NCBI GenBank assembly: GCA_965220505.1
Contig: CBDCQE010000001.1
Location: forward strand, 1,674,001-1,738,000
Direction: 5' to 3'
DNA length: 64,000 nt
Source: Bin87 sp965220505
GTDB lineage: Bacteria; Chloroflexota; Dehalococcoidia; Lucifugimonadales; UBA3495
Numbering within the stretch: the stretch's first letter is position 1; each line of letters begins with the position of its first letter. Of this stretch, positions 35,111 to 44,474 are shown piece after piece. The translations under genes were made by a program, and so were the position numbers. The notes under the pieces were generated by a model. The model saw nothing but the letters and a program-made list of their open reading frames with translations. It had not been told where the DNA came from and ran no database searches.

Positions 35111-35935
35111 ATGGCTAATCTGACCAACACGCAACGCATCGGCGCGCTGGTTCCCGCCACCAACCCGGTGGTGGAACCGGACTTCTACCGAGTGGTGCCG
35201 CCCGAGATAACCGTCCATTTCGAGCGGATGTGGAACGGCACCTGGGGCAGCCAGCCGGAAAATTCCTCCGAATCGGGTCACCGTCTCAACATGACCAGCG
35301 CGGAAGCCAACGAGGTTGACTACGCCCTGTTCGGATTCGACGTTGGCAAGATGAACGAGGACGTGGCTCGCGGCGCCAGCGCCCTGTCCAACATCGGGCC
35401 CGACGTGCTCGTGTACGCCTGCACCTCCGGCACCTGGCACAAGGGTTACATGGCCTATGACCAGGCGATGGCGAAACTCATGGAGGAAGCCAGCGGCGTG
35501 CAGTCGATAACCGCCGTGGCTTCCTGCATCGCCGCCATGCGCCACATGGGCAGCCGGAAACTGAGCATCGCCGGTCCTTACCGCAACTTCCACCTGCGCA
35601 ACCGCCTGAAGCCGCTGATGGAAGAGGCCGGATTTGAGGTTCTGAGCGCGGACGGTGCGCCGTGGATGGAAGACTCGATGAACCCCCGGGAGATCGACAT
35701 GGACCCACCCCAGGCCATCATCGATTTCGCCCTCACGGTCGCCCAGGACGAGGCCGACACCATCTTCCTGCCCGGCACCGCCTGGCGCGCCCTGGACGCG
35801 GTGGAAGAGCTGGAGCAGAAACTGGACAAAACGGTCATCACCGTCAACCAGGCCACCATCTGGATGGCCCTGCGTCGGGTGGGCTGGACTGAACCGATCA
35901 ACGGCTACGGCAGCCTGCTGCGCAACCTGGGGTGA
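35111..35935 (+). CDS. Asp/Glu racemase superfamily protein (maleate isomerase/arylmalonate decarboxylase-like)
   Basis: 274 aa. GALVPATNPVVEPDFYR at the N-terminus, VYACTSGTW with Cys104 in the first catalytic position. The second catalytic region reads IFLPGTAWRALD with no Cys, whereas maleate isomerases and racemases use two. Arylmalonate decarboxylases also use one Cys, but the other one. So the reaction is uncertain. Followed 45 bases downstream by an alpha/beta hydrolase on the same strand. Confidence 0.85.
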   Translation: MANLTNTQRIGALVPATNPVVEPDFYRVVPPEITVHFERMWNGTWGSQPENSSESGHRLNMTSAEANEVDYALFGFDVGKMNEDVARGASALSNIGPDVLVYACTSGTWHKGYMAYDQAMAKLMEEASGVQSITAVASCIAAMRHMGSRKLSIAGPYRNFHLRNRLKPLMEEAGFEVLSADGAPWMEDSMNPREIDMDPPQAIIDFALTVAQDEADTIFLPGTAWRALDAVEELEQKLDKTVITVNQATIWMALRRVGWTEPINGYGSLLRNLG

Positions 35936-35980
35936 GCGAAGCATCGGACACATTGGCAACAACGGAACGGGAGGTTCAGC

Positions 35981-36856
35981 ATGGTCACCAGCAAGCAAGC
36001 GACCACCTACGAAGTCGACATTGAAGACGTGGAGTATCTCCGCCACGGCGATGGGCCTTTGCTGGCGCGATTGTTCCGTCCCCGGGGCAACGGGCCCTTC
36101 CCCATCATGGTCGAGTTGCACGGCGGCGCGTGGGTGAGAGGCGACCGCCTGAACGGCAACCTGGCGAATGAGGCGCTGGCCCGCAACGGCGTCATCGTGG
36201 CGGCCCTGGACTTTCGGGTTCCGCCGGTCGCTGCCTATCCCGCCTCTTTCGCCGACATTCACTACGGAATCCGCTGGTGCAAGACCCAGGCGGAGGCGTG
36301 GAACGGCATCTCCGGCAAGGTCGGCGCGATGGGCACCTCCAGCGGCGCGCACCAGGCCATGCTCTTGGGTATGCGTCCCAACGATCCGCGCTACGCCGCG
36401 CTGCCCCTGTCGAATGGCGCCTCGGCGCTGGACGGCACGCTGGGCTGCGTCATCATGGTGTCCCCGGTGATCGACCCGCTGGGCCGGTACCTGTACGCCA
36501 AGGGCCTGCGCGACGATGTGACCCCTCCGGCCGGCATGGCTGACCGCGTTGGTCCTATGCACGACCTGTACTGGGTCACCGAAGAGGCCATGGCCGAAGC
36601 GGCGCCGGCCCGCGCGCTGGCCGCCGGCGAGCGCATGGAACTCCCGCCCACCCTGTGCCTGGCTCGCTCCTACGAGGAAGCCCACCCGCGCCCGGACCTG
36701 GACGAATTCATCGCCCAGTACCGGAAGGCCGGCGGCCCCATCGACGTCAAGATCTTCGAAGGTGAAGGCGAGCGGCTGCTGGAGAACCCGACCACCCAGG
36801 TGGCGCAGGAGGCTCTGGAACGGATGACGGCGTTCATCCGTCAGCACCTGGGCTGA
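35981..36856 (+). CDS. alpha/beta hydrolase (esterase-like)
   Basis: 291 aa; ATG 35981 has GGGAGG upstream. Oxyanion motif ELHGGAWVRGD, nucleophile Ser in GTSSGAHQAM. The region that normally carries the catalytic His (GEGH) is GEGERLLENP, so the His is missing or moved. Acts probably on carboxyl esters or related bonds. Downstream of the racemase-like gene and followed by a terminator hairpin. Confidence 0.85.
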   Translation: MVTSKQATTYEVDIEDVEYLRHGDGPLLARLFRPRGNGPFPIMVELHGGAWVRGDRLNGNLANEALARNGVIVAALDFRVPPVAAYPASFADIHYGIRWCKTQAEAWNGISGKVGAMGTSSGAHQAMLLGMRPNDPRYAALPLSNGASALDGTLGCVIMVSPVIDPLGRYLYAKGLRDDVTPPAGMADRVGPMHDLYWVTEEAMAEAAPARALAAGERMELPPTLCLARSYEEAHPRPDLDEFIAQYRKAGGPIDVKIFEGEGERLLENPTTQVAQEALERMTAFIRQHLG

Positions 36857-36888
36857 GCACGAAGGTAACGGACGACGAAGCGATTGCA

Positions 36889-36926
36889 GGAGGGCCGGGT
36901 TGCGGAACCTGGCCCTCCGTTGTTTT
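36889..36926 (+). terminator. rho-independent terminator after the hydrolase
   Basis: Stem GGAGGGCC (36889-36896) with GGCCCTCC (36911-36918), extended inside by GGTT/AACC, then GTTGTTTT. Fits a classic intrinsic terminator. Confidence 0.75.
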
Positions 36927-36972
36927 GGATTGACGAGACCGACCCATCCGTGCGGGTCTCACGGCCTTACAC

Positions 36973-37001
36973 TTGCGCCCAAAGCGTGATTTTGGTAGTA
37001 A
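36973..37001 (+). promoter_or_regulatory. putative promoter for the VOC protein gene
   Basis: TTGCGC (36973-36978), 17-base spacer and TAGTAA (36996-37001), 45 bases before the ATG at 37046 and just downstream of a terminator. Confidence 0.35.
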
Positions 37002-37045
37002 TCCGACAACATGAAAGGGGAAAGCCACGAAAAAGGAGTGCGGTC

Positions 37046-37501
37046 ATGTCACGCGTTACGATGATTCAGCACATCAACATCCAGATCAGCGACAAGGACC
37101 GGAGTCGGGACTGGTACGAGAAGGTTTTTGGAGCGGAGTTCCTGGATCGCGGGCCCGAACTGAACCAGCGTCAACTACAGTTGAGAATCGGCAACGGCGA
37201 GATCCACAGCACGTTCACGCCGAATCCCAACCCGTCGGGCCACTTCGCGGTGGAGATCCACGACTGGGAGGAGATGATCGGCCATCTGGACGCCCTTGGC
37301 GTGGAATACACTCCGCCCAGCGTCCGGGAGTACAGCGGCGGCCACTCCACCTACATCAAGGACCCTGACGGGAACATGATTGAATTGGTCCAGCACCCGC
37401 TGGGCCTGCGCGACTCCAGGGGCAACACCGTGGAAATCGCCCACGATCCGGACGGCATGGTCTGGGCCCGCAAGCCCGGCTACGGTCCGCCCACCGGGTA
37501 A
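37046..37501 (+). CDS. VOC superfamily (glyoxalase/dioxygenase-like) protein
   Basis: 151 aa from ATG 37046, AAGGAG upstream. QHINIQISDKDRSRDWYEKVFGAEF opens the first beta-alpha-beta-beta-beta unit, STFTPNPNPSGHFAVEI and SGGHSTYIKDPDGNMIELVQH with metal-ligand His and Glu follow. Metal-dependent ring-cleavage, isomerase or resistance roles are all possible for the fold. Next gene is 48 bases downstream. Confidence 0.85.
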   Translation: MSRVTMIQHINIQISDKDRSRDWYEKVFGAEFLDRGPELNQRQLQLRIGNGEIHSTFTPNPNPSGHFAVEIHDWEEMIGHLDALGVEYTPPSVREYSGGHSTYIKDPDGNMIELVQHPLGLRDSRGNTVEIAHDPDGMVWARKPGYGPPTG

Positions 37502-37549
37502 CGCCGGCATCAACACCGCCCGCCGCATATCAACCAGGGAGAAGAAGCG

Positions 37550-38575
37550 ATGCCTTATTACATGTACGTTGCCGTACAGGGCGACAACAAGATCTCCGTC
37601 TTCACCATCGACCCCGATACCGGCGGCATGACCTTGCAATCCGACGTGGCCGTGGACGGCGGCCCTTTCACCATGGCGATCAGTCCCGACCGCCGTTTCC
37701 TCTACGTGGGCTGCCGGGAGATCACCCAACTGGTCAGTTTCGAGATTGATCAGTCCAACGGCGGGCTGACGCGGAACGGGTCCGTGCCGCTGGACGCCTG
37801 GCCCGTGTACGTGGCCACCGACCGGCGGGGCCGGTTCGTGTTGTCGTCCTACTACCAGGGGGCGCGCGTGGCGGTGCATCCCATCGGCGATGACGGCTCG
37901 GTCGGCGGGGACGCCGTCGTATCGCTGGAAACTGCCACCGGCGCCCACGCCATGCAGACCGACCCGACCAACGCCTATGCCTTCGTGCCGCACATCGCGG
38001 GCAACGGGCCCAACTCGATCTGGCAGTTCCGGTTCGACGAGAACACCGGTCAAATCACGCCCAACTCGCCGGCCACCGTGGACCCGGAGGAATTCCTGGG
38101 GCCGCGCCACTTCTGTTTCCATCCCTCGCTGGATGTGCTCTACTTCTCCAACGAGCAGGGTTGCAGCGTCAGCGCGTACAACCTGGACACCTCCAACGGC
38201 ACTCTGGCACTGTTCCAGACCGTGACCACCCTGCCGCCGGAGGGATTCAGCGAGCGGAACACCTGCTCCCAGATCCAGATCACGTCGTCGGGTCGGTTCC
38301 TGTTCGCTCCCAACCGCGGCCATGACAGCATCGCATGCTACACGGTGGACGCGGAAACGGGAGCGCTGACATCCAACGGCATCGTCCAATCCGAGCCGAG
38401 GCCCAACGCCCTTTGCCTGGACCTTCAGGACCGGTTCATCTACTCCGCCGGCCAGGATTCGGGCCAGATGGCCATCTTCGGCGTCGACGGGGATTCCGGA
38501 CAGTTGAGCCGCATTGCGACCCATCCCCTAGGCGAAGGACCCGGCTGGATTTCGATCACCGAACTGTCCGGCTGA
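37550..38575 (+). CDS. lactonase-type beta-propeller (6-phosphogluconolactonase-like)
   Basis: 341 aa. Seven-bladed propeller of the YbhE/Pgl family; repeats such as YMYVAVQGDNKISVFTIDPD, YVATDRRGRFVLSSYY, FCFHPSLDVLYFSNEQ and ITSSGRFLFAPNRGHDSIA. Hydrolyses lactones or related; could also be a non-enzymatic propeller. ATG 37550 follows GGGAGAAGAAGCG. Confidence 0.85.
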   Translation: MPYYMYVAVQGDNKISVFTIDPDTGGMTLQSDVAVDGGPFTMAISPDRRFLYVGCREITQLVSFEIDQSNGGLTRNGSVPLDAWPVYVATDRRGRFVLSSYYQGARVAVHPIGDDGSVGGDAVVSLETATGAHAMQTDPTNAYAFVPHIAGNGPNSIWQFRFDENTGQITPNSPATVDPEEFLGPRHFCFHPSLDVLYFSNEQGCSVSAYNLDTSNGTLALFQTVTTLPPEGFSERNTCSQIQITSSGRFLFAPNRGHDSIACYTVDAETGALTSNGIVQSEPRPNALCLDLQDRFIYSAGQDSGQMAIFGVDGDSGQLSRIATHPLGEGPGWISITELSG

Positions 38576-38620
38576 TCCCGTCGTCACAAGCAACACGCGA
38601 CTTCGTAGGAGGCAATCATC

Positions 38621-39592
38621 ATGAGCAAGAACTACAGCATTTGCGTGGGAGCAACAGGATTCGGCGGCGGCGTCTGGCACAGCCCGGACGCGGGAGAAAA
38701 CTGGACGCGGATCCGCGATCCATTCCCGCTGGGCAGCCAGGTCCGGGCCATGGCAGTGTATCCCGACAACCCCAGCCGCATCCTGGCGGGAGCCGACAAC
38801 GGCATCTACCGCAGCGAAGACACCGGCGCCTCATGGGAGAAGCTCTGGTCACCCATGGACGGCGTGCCCATCTGGTCCATCGCCATCGACCCGGAGGACA
38901 CCGATACCATCTTCGTCGGCATCAAGCCGGCGGCGCTGTACCGCTCCCGCGACGGCGGTGCGAGTTGGTCCCGGCTGTCCGTGCAAATGGCCCAGGAATG
39001 CCACATCGGGCCGCCCATGGTGACCATGCTGATGGTGGACCCCAAGGACCACCGCACCGTGTGGGCCGGCGTCGAGGTGGACGGCGTGTACCGCAGCCTG
39101 GACGGCGGGGACACCTGGACCCACGTTGAGGGCGGCGTCCACCCGGACATCCACGGCATGGCCATCGGAATGGGCGAACCCAACCGGGTGCTGGCCAGCA
39201 CGCCTCGGGAGATCTATGCCACCACGGACATGGGCGAAAGCTGGCAGTCAGTGGTCACCACCGACCAGTTCGTCTTGCCCTACAGTCGCGGCATCGCCGT
39301 CAAGCCCGACGACCCCAACGTGATCTTCGCCGGGGTGGGCGACACGGCCATCGGCGGCGCCGGCGCCATCCAGCGTTCCCGCGACGCCGGCCAGACCTGG
39401 GAGCGGCGTCCGCTGCCAGTGGAACCCAACTCCAACATCTGGCAGTTTGCCACCCACCCGGCAGACCCCGACTTCGTGGTTGCTTCCAGCCTCATGGGCG
39501 AACTGTATTCCAGCAGCGACGCCGGAGACTCATGGGAGAAGGTAAACCGGGAGTTTACCGAGGTGGGCGCCGTCGTGTGGGTACCCAACTGA
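38621..39592 (+). CDS. seven-bladed BNR/Asp-box beta-propeller
   Basis: 323 aa with seven Asp-box motifs, one per blade: PDAGENW, EDTGASW, RDGGASW, LDGGDTW, TDMGESW, RDAGQTW and SDAGDSW. The fold is that of sialidases, Vps10/sortilin and HCF136-like proteins. No signal peptide, so it probably stays in the cytoplasm unless exported another way. No catalytic residues of sialidases visible. Lies 45 bases after the lactonase propeller. Confidence 0.88.
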   Translation: MSKNYSICVGATGFGGGVWHSPDAGENWTRIRDPFPLGSQVRAMAVYPDNPSRILAGADNGIYRSEDTGASWEKLWSPMDGVPIWSIAIDPEDTDTIFVGIKPAALYRSRDGGASWSRLSVQMAQECHIGPPMVTMLMVDPKDHRTVWAGVEVDGVYRSLDGGDTWTHVEGGVHPDIHGMAIGMGEPNRVLASTPREIYATTDMGESWQSVVTTDQFVLPYSRGIAVKPDDPNVIFAGVGDTAIGGAGAIQRSRDAGQTWERRPLPVEPNSNIWQFATHPADPDFVVASSLMGELYSSSDAGDSWEKVNREFTEVGAVVWVPN

Positions 39593-39637
39593 TCCTTCCC
39601 CGGAAGAATCAGACCGGTCGCCGTGCGGTGACTGTCG

Positions 39638-39665
39638 CGGGGGCGAGGCCATGGCTTCGCCCCCG
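39638..39665 (+). terminator. hairpin after the propeller gene
   Basis: CGGGGGCGA pairs with TCGCCCCCG around GGCCATGGCT, giving a GC-rich stem longer than nine pairs. No T run follows, so function as terminator is only likely. Confidence 0.45.
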
Positions 39666-39834
39666 TGCGCATTAGCAGCCAGTTTGGCGCACGATGTGAA
39701 CCCATACGTTATATCGCACGGCTTCAGGTATCGGTGTGTTGAATAATTGGAGTACAATGCGCGGATTACCGTAAGGTGAACGTCAGGTTTCGACGCCGTG
39801 CCAGTCCGCCGATTGACACAGCCGGAGTCTCTAA

Positions 39835-41241
39835 ATGTCAACAACCCCAGTACCGCAGCCCAACTTCTTCGCCCAGAGGGCGCACCGGTTCCTTGCGGCG
39901 CTGGTTTTTCGAGACTTTCGCTTCCTGGCCTTTTCCACGCTGTGCAGCAGCAGCGGCGCCTGGGCGCTGATCGTCGCCCGAGGAGCGTGGGTTTACAGCA
40001 TCCCCGAGTTGGAGGGCACCCAGGGGTTGTGGGTCGGGCTGATCACCTTCGCGGCCATGTCCCCGCGTTTCTTCGCCACCCCGTTCATCGGCTATCTTGC
40101 CGACAAGATGACCCGGAAGACGCTGCTGCAGCGGGTGTACATCCTCCAGATCATCCAGGCGTCCGTCATGGCCGTCCTGGTGATGACCGGCGTCACCAAC
40201 CCCTGGTACGTGGTCCTCCTGGCGGTGGTGAACGGGACGCTGCGCTCGACGCAAATGACGGCTTCCCAGTCGTTGACGCCCAACCTGGTGGACCGGGACC
40301 GCCTGCCCAACGCGGTGGCGCTCAACCAGGCCATGCAGCAGGGCTCCCGTGCCGTGGGCCCGGCCATCCTGCTGGCGATTTCCGTCACCGTGGGCAGCAG
40401 CGCCATCTTCGGGTCCGGCGGCTTCAACTTCTCGCTGCAGAACCTGGTGCTCACCCTGGGCACCTCCGCCATCGTGTTCTGGGCCTGCGCCGTTTTCTAC
40501 CTGGTAGCCCTGGCTTCCGCGCTCAACATCCGGCTGGTGTCGTCCGGCGTGATCGACCGTCGCCGGGGTTTCTGGGCCAACGTGGCCGCCGGCTTCGCGT
40601 ATATCTACAGCACGCCCCTGGTTTTCGGCATCCTCATGATCGCGCTGGCCCACTGCGTGCTGGTGATGTCCTTTGAGTCCATGCTGCCGCCCCTGGCGCT
40701 GGAAAAGCTCTCGCCCGACGGCATCACGTTCAACCAGAACGACGTCTACGCCCTGATGGCCGCCCTCGGCGTCGGCGCGCTGTTCTCCTCGTTGTTCGTG
40801 GGCGGCATCGTCAACCACATGACCCGCGGCCGGGTGTTCCTGCTCCTGGGTTTCACCAGCAGCCTGACGCCCATCGGAATGGGCCTGTCATCCCAGACCG
40901 GCATCTCCGTGATCGCAGCGGTCATGATGGGATTGGGCACCTCCGGGTTCATGACCATCACCCATACCATCATCCAGTCGGTGGTGCCGGACGAGATCCG
41001 CGGTCGCGTCTCTTCGGCGTACTCCATGCACATCGGCGGGAGCATGGCCTTCGCCAACCTGCTGTACGGCCGGTTGGCCGACTTCTGGAACGCGGGCAAC
41101 GTGATGGCAGTAGCGGGAGCGGCGTTCACGTTGGTGGTGCTCGGGACCGTGATCGCCAGCGGCTTTTGGCGAGACATCTATTTCCGGGGTACGGCTCGCC
41201 CGGTGGCCGCCGCCGCCAGTCCCAGCGGGGGCAACGACTGA
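39835..41241 (+). CDS. MFS transporter (copy 1)
   Basis: 468 aa with about 12 hydrophobic segments. The loop 2-3 motif FIGYLADKMTRKTLL is the MFS motif A. Relatives include EntS-type exporters. ATG 39835 follows GGAGTCTCTAA. Convergent with a second MFS gene whose stop is 58 bases away. Substrate unknown. Confidence 0.9.
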   Translation: MSTTPVPQPNFFAQRAHRFLAALVFRDFRFLAFSTLCSSSGAWALIVARGAWVYSIPELEGTQGLWVGLITFAAMSPRFFATPFIGYLADKMTRKTLLQRVYILQIIQASVMAVLVMTGVTNPWYVVLLAVVNGTLRSTQMTASQSLTPNLVDRDRLPNAVALNQAMQQGSRAVGPAILLAISVTVGSSAIFGSGGFNFSLQNLVLTLGTSAIVFWACAVFYLVALASALNIRLVSSGVIDRRRGFWANVAAGFAYIYSTPLVFGILMIALAHCVLVMSFESMLPPLALEKLSPDGITFNQNDVYALMAALGVGALFSSLFVGGIVNHMTRGRVFLLLGFTSSLTPIGMGLSSQTGISVIAAVMMGLGTSGFMTITHTIIQSVVPDEIRGRVSSAYSMHIGGSMAFANLLYGRLADFWNAGNVMAVAGAAFTLVVLGTVIASGFWRDIYFRGTARPVAAAASPSGGND

Positions 41242-41299
41242 CCGGCAACCCAACGCGCCGGCTCGCTATCCGGCGATGCTCTGCATCGGTGCGACCGCC

Positions 41300-42562
41300 C
41301 TATCCGGCCGGGGTAGTAGCGAGATGGCGACCCGCCGCCCGCCCCAGCCCGAACCATAGGGTCACCAGAAGGCACAGTCCGGCGGCGATGGTGATGGCGG
41401 CGGACCAACCCATCCAACCGGCGGCGGCAGCCAGCGGCAACGCCCCCAAATTGTGGAACCCCGGCGTGAAGTGCAGCACGCCCATGACCCTGCCGCGTAT
41501 CTCGCCCGGTGCGGACAGTTGCAGGATGGTGGTTGCCAGAGGCCAAACGGTTCCCAGGCTCAGCACCCCAACCACCAGGAACAGCGACCACGACAGCCAG
41601 AACCAGTTCGACCAGGCGAACAACGTCAGACAGGCGCAGAACGCCACCAGACAGACCAGCAGCCACCGGTACAGCCAGGCCCGGTGCATGAAGGTGATGA
41701 GCAGGTTCCCCAACAGCGAACCGACCCCCGAGGCCAGCAACAGGAGCCCAGCTCCCGACGCCTCGGTGCACAGGTGTTCCTTGGCGAAGGGAGGGATCAC
41801 CGCCAGATGGCTCATGCCGAAGCCGCCCCAGGCGCACGCCAGCACCAGAACGGTGAGCAGCACCGGCGCCCGCCAGATCTGCGCCATGCCGTCCGTAAAG
41901 TTCCGCAGTATCGGCTGGGATGCCGGTCTTGAATCCCGCGGCGCGGGCCGGATCCTTGCCACGCACACCACGCTGATCACGTAGCACGCAACGTTCGCCA
42001 GTAGCGCGGCGCCGATGCTCCAGTGGTCGATAATCGCGCCCACCAGTGGCGGCCCGACGATCCGGCCGATGTGCACGGCGGCGTTGAAGTGGGCCACCGC
42101 GTCCAGCAGGGTGCGCTGGTCCACCAGGTCGGCAACCATCGTTACCCGGGCCGGCGCGTTCAATGCCTGCAAAGACCCCAACAACGCGGCAGCAACGTAG
42201 ACGTGCCAGACGGCAATCACGCCGGTCAGTGACAGCGCCGCCAGCACCAACATCGCAACTCCCACCACCGCCTGGATGGTTATCAGCAGTCGCTTCCGGT
42301 CGACGCGGTCGGCAATCACCCCTCCGACCATCAGCAAGCCGACATTGGGCAGCCCATAGAGGAACAGCGTCAGACCCACCTTCGTGCTCGATCCGCTGAC
42401 CTCCAGCACCAGCCAGCTCAGGACGAGCATCTGCGCCCCCTGGGAGAGGGCCTGGGTAGCCGATCCGGTCCAATACCACCGGAAGTTGTACGAGCGCCAC
42501 GGACTCAGTATCCGCGCGGCGTAGGAAGCCGCGCGTCCTCGAGAGGACTGGGTTTCTAGCAC
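41300..42562 (-). CDS. MFS transporter (copy 2)
   Basis: 420 aa with about 12 hydrophobic segments; VGGVIADRVDRKRLLITI is motif A. Both MFS proteins are of the same broad group and face each other. ATG 42562; no strong Shine-Dalgarno seen. Possibly an efflux pump, substrate unknown. Confidence 0.9.
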   Translation of the reverse strand: MLETQSSRGRAASYAARILSPWRSYNFRWYWTGSATQALSQGAQMLVLSWLVLEVSGSSTKVGLTLFLYGLPNVGLLMVGGVIADRVDRKRLLITIQAVVGVAMLVLAALSLTGVIAVWHVYVAAALLGSLQALNAPARVTMVADLVDQRTLLDAVAHFNAAVHIGRIVGPPLVGAIIDHWSIGAALLANVACYVISVVCVARIRPAPRDSRPASQPILRNFTDGMAQIWRAPVLLTVLVLACAWGGFGMSHLAVIPPFAKEHLCTEASGAGLLLLASGVGSLLGNLLITFMHRAWLYRWLLVCLVAFCACLTLFAWSNWFWLSWSLFLVVGVLSLGTVWPLATTILQLSAPGEIRGRVMGVLHFTPGFHNLGALPLAAAAGWMGWSAAITIAAGLCLLVTLWFGLGRAAGRHLATTPAG

Positions 42563-43051
42563 CGGCCGGCCCTGACAGCACCTGCCGTCAACCCCTCAGG
42601 CTTCCACCGCAGTCCAACTCGCCGCGCCGGCAACAATCTACACAACATACTGACCACAGGGCGATTGTAATCTATCCTGCGCCGGCATGGGCCGCAGGTC
42701 GCATTTCGCTGGACAATAGGGCCAGCATTCGCCCGCGCGAACGCCCCAGCTTGTCAAGGGCAAGCAATTCCGGGGTCAGATGGTTGTCGCTTGCGTGAAC
42801 ACGCTTCGGTGACGGTACATCGAAGAGACGGAGTCCTGGATTTGCATATGTGTTTTCATAATAGAAAACATTGACGAATTGAGCCGTTCGGGCTAGCATG
42901 GCCCTCAAATTAACGAATTGCTGCCAACAGCCGCTGCGTGCCCGAAGAAACGGCCGTTTCGACACGCTCCGGCGTCAATCCCGGTGGGAAAAGAAACCGC
43001 CGGGTCGTTGGTGGTTAGTTGCGTGAAAACTAGGATCCAGGAGGTAACAGG
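42563..43051. other. 489-base intergenic region with AT-rich leader
   Basis: No gene supported. The stretch from about 42780 to 42905 is AT-rich against the background and includes a promoter-like site. The region separates the minus-strand MFS gene and the plus-strand DUF1800 operon and must hold both their start signals. Confidence 0.6.
42871..42899 (+). promoter_or_regulatory. putative promoter of the DUF1800 operon
   Basis: TTGACG (42871-42876), 17-base spacer and TAGCAT (42894-42899). -35 near consensus, -10 weak. The implied leader to ATG 43052 is about 146 bases. Confidence 0.4.
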
Positions 43052-44458
43052 ATGGCAGAACAAGACATTGCCTTGATGGCTCACCTCATGCGCCGCGCCG
43101 GTTTCGGGGCGACCTATGAGGAACTGGAGGCGCGTGCCGCCAACGGCTACGAGGCCACGGTGGAAGAACTGCTGAACCCGGAGTCCCAGCCCGCTATCCA
43201 GGATGACATCCTGATGCGCTACCAGCCGCAGTGGGTGTCCAAGGCGGGCCTCGAGGGTCAGCAGGAAGAGTGGACCTACCGGATGATCAACACCAAGCGG
43301 CCGCTTGAAGAGAAGATCGCCCTGTTCTGGCACCACATCTTCTGCACGGGCCACGCCAAGTGTGAGTATCCCAAGCAGCAGAATATCGAGCTCGACATGT
43401 TCCGCACCCTGGGGTTCGGCAACTTCGAGGAACTGCTCATGGGCCTGTCCATGGACCCCGCCATGGTGTTCTACCTGGACAACTGCATGAGCCACAAGGA
43501 CGCCATCAACGAGAACTGGGGCCGCGAGCTGCTTGAGCTCTTCTCCCTGGGCGTCGGCATGGACGGCAACGCCAACTACTCCGAGGACGATGTCAAGGAA
43601 GCCGCCCGCGCCTTCACCGGCTGGACGGTGACCAACTCCATTCCTCGGTATCCGTACGGCAAGTACGAGGCGGCGTTCATCTATGACCCGTCCGACCACG
43701 ACTACACCGAAAAGACGTTCCTGGGTGAGACGGGCAACTTCAACGGTGAGGACATCGTCAAGATTGTCGCCCGGCAGCCGGCAGCCGCCCGGTTCGTGGC
43801 GCGGCACATGTACAACTTCTTCGTCGCCGATGAGCCCCAGGTTCCCGCCTGGCAGAACACGCCGCCGCGTGATCCGGAAGCCATCAAGATGCTGGAAGAC
43901 GAGTACTTCCGCTCCGGCTACGACATCCGCTCCATGCTCCGCGTGCTGTTCAACTCCGACTTCTTCAAGAACGCCCGGTTCGAGAAGGTGAAGAGCCCCA
44001 CCGAGACCGTCGTGGGTACCATGCGCCTGGTCGGCGATTTCGACATGCCCAGGCCCGGCCTGAACGCCATGACCCTGACCATCCGCTACATGGGCCAGGA
44101 CCTGCTCAACCCGCCCACCGTGGAGGGCTGGCACACCGGCCGTGAGTGGATCGACAGCGGCACCCTGGTGGAGCGCATTAACTTCACCGCCGACGCAGTG
44201 GGTGACACCTCCCACCGCGGCGTGCAGGCGATCATCAACCGCCTGGGTTCCGAGGGCGACACCATCTCGTCCGAGCGCCTGGTGGACGGCTGCCTGCAGT
44301 TGCTCGGCCACTACGAGTTGGCCGACGTCACCCGCAACGAGCTGATCGCGTTGGCGGACAGCGAAGGCGAGCTTCGGACCGGCACTGACGAGTTCGGCAC
44401 CCGCGTCGGGCAGATGCTGCAGTCCATCGTGGCGACCACCGAGTACCTGTTCGAGTAA
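43052..44458 (+). CDS. DUF1800 family protein
   Basis: 468 aa. Opens with ALMAHLMRRAGFGATYEEL and has LFWHHIFCTGHAK, NENWGRELLELFSLG, DVKEAARAFTGWTV and the C-terminal PPTVEGWHTGREWIDSG, all typical of DUF1800. These are normally exported with DUF1501 partners, yet there is no signal peptide here. Function in the family is unknown. ATG 43052 has AGGAGG. First gene of a three-gene run. Confidence 0.92.
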   Translation: MAEQDIALMAHLMRRAGFGATYEELEARAANGYEATVEELLNPESQPAIQDDILMRYQPQWVSKAGLEGQQEEWTYRMINTKRPLEEKIALFWHHIFCTGHAKCEYPKQQNIELDMFRTLGFGNFEELLMGLSMDPAMVFYLDNCMSHKDAINENWGRELLELFSLGVGMDGNANYSEDDVKEAARAFTGWTVTNSIPRYPYGKYEAAFIYDPSDHDYTEKTFLGETGNFNGEDIVKIVARQPAAARFVARHMYNFFVADEPQVPAWQNTPPRDPEAIKMLEDEYFRSGYDIRSMLRVLFNSDFFKNARFEKVKSPTETVVGTMRLVGDFDMPRPGLNAMTLTIRYMGQDLLNPPTVEGWHTGREWIDSGTLVERINFTADAVGDTSHRGVQAIINRLGSEGDTISSERLVDGCLQLLGHYELADVTRNELIALADSEGELRTGTDEFGTRVGQMLQSIVATTEYLFE

Positions 44459-44474
44459 CAAAAGGGGGAATGAT

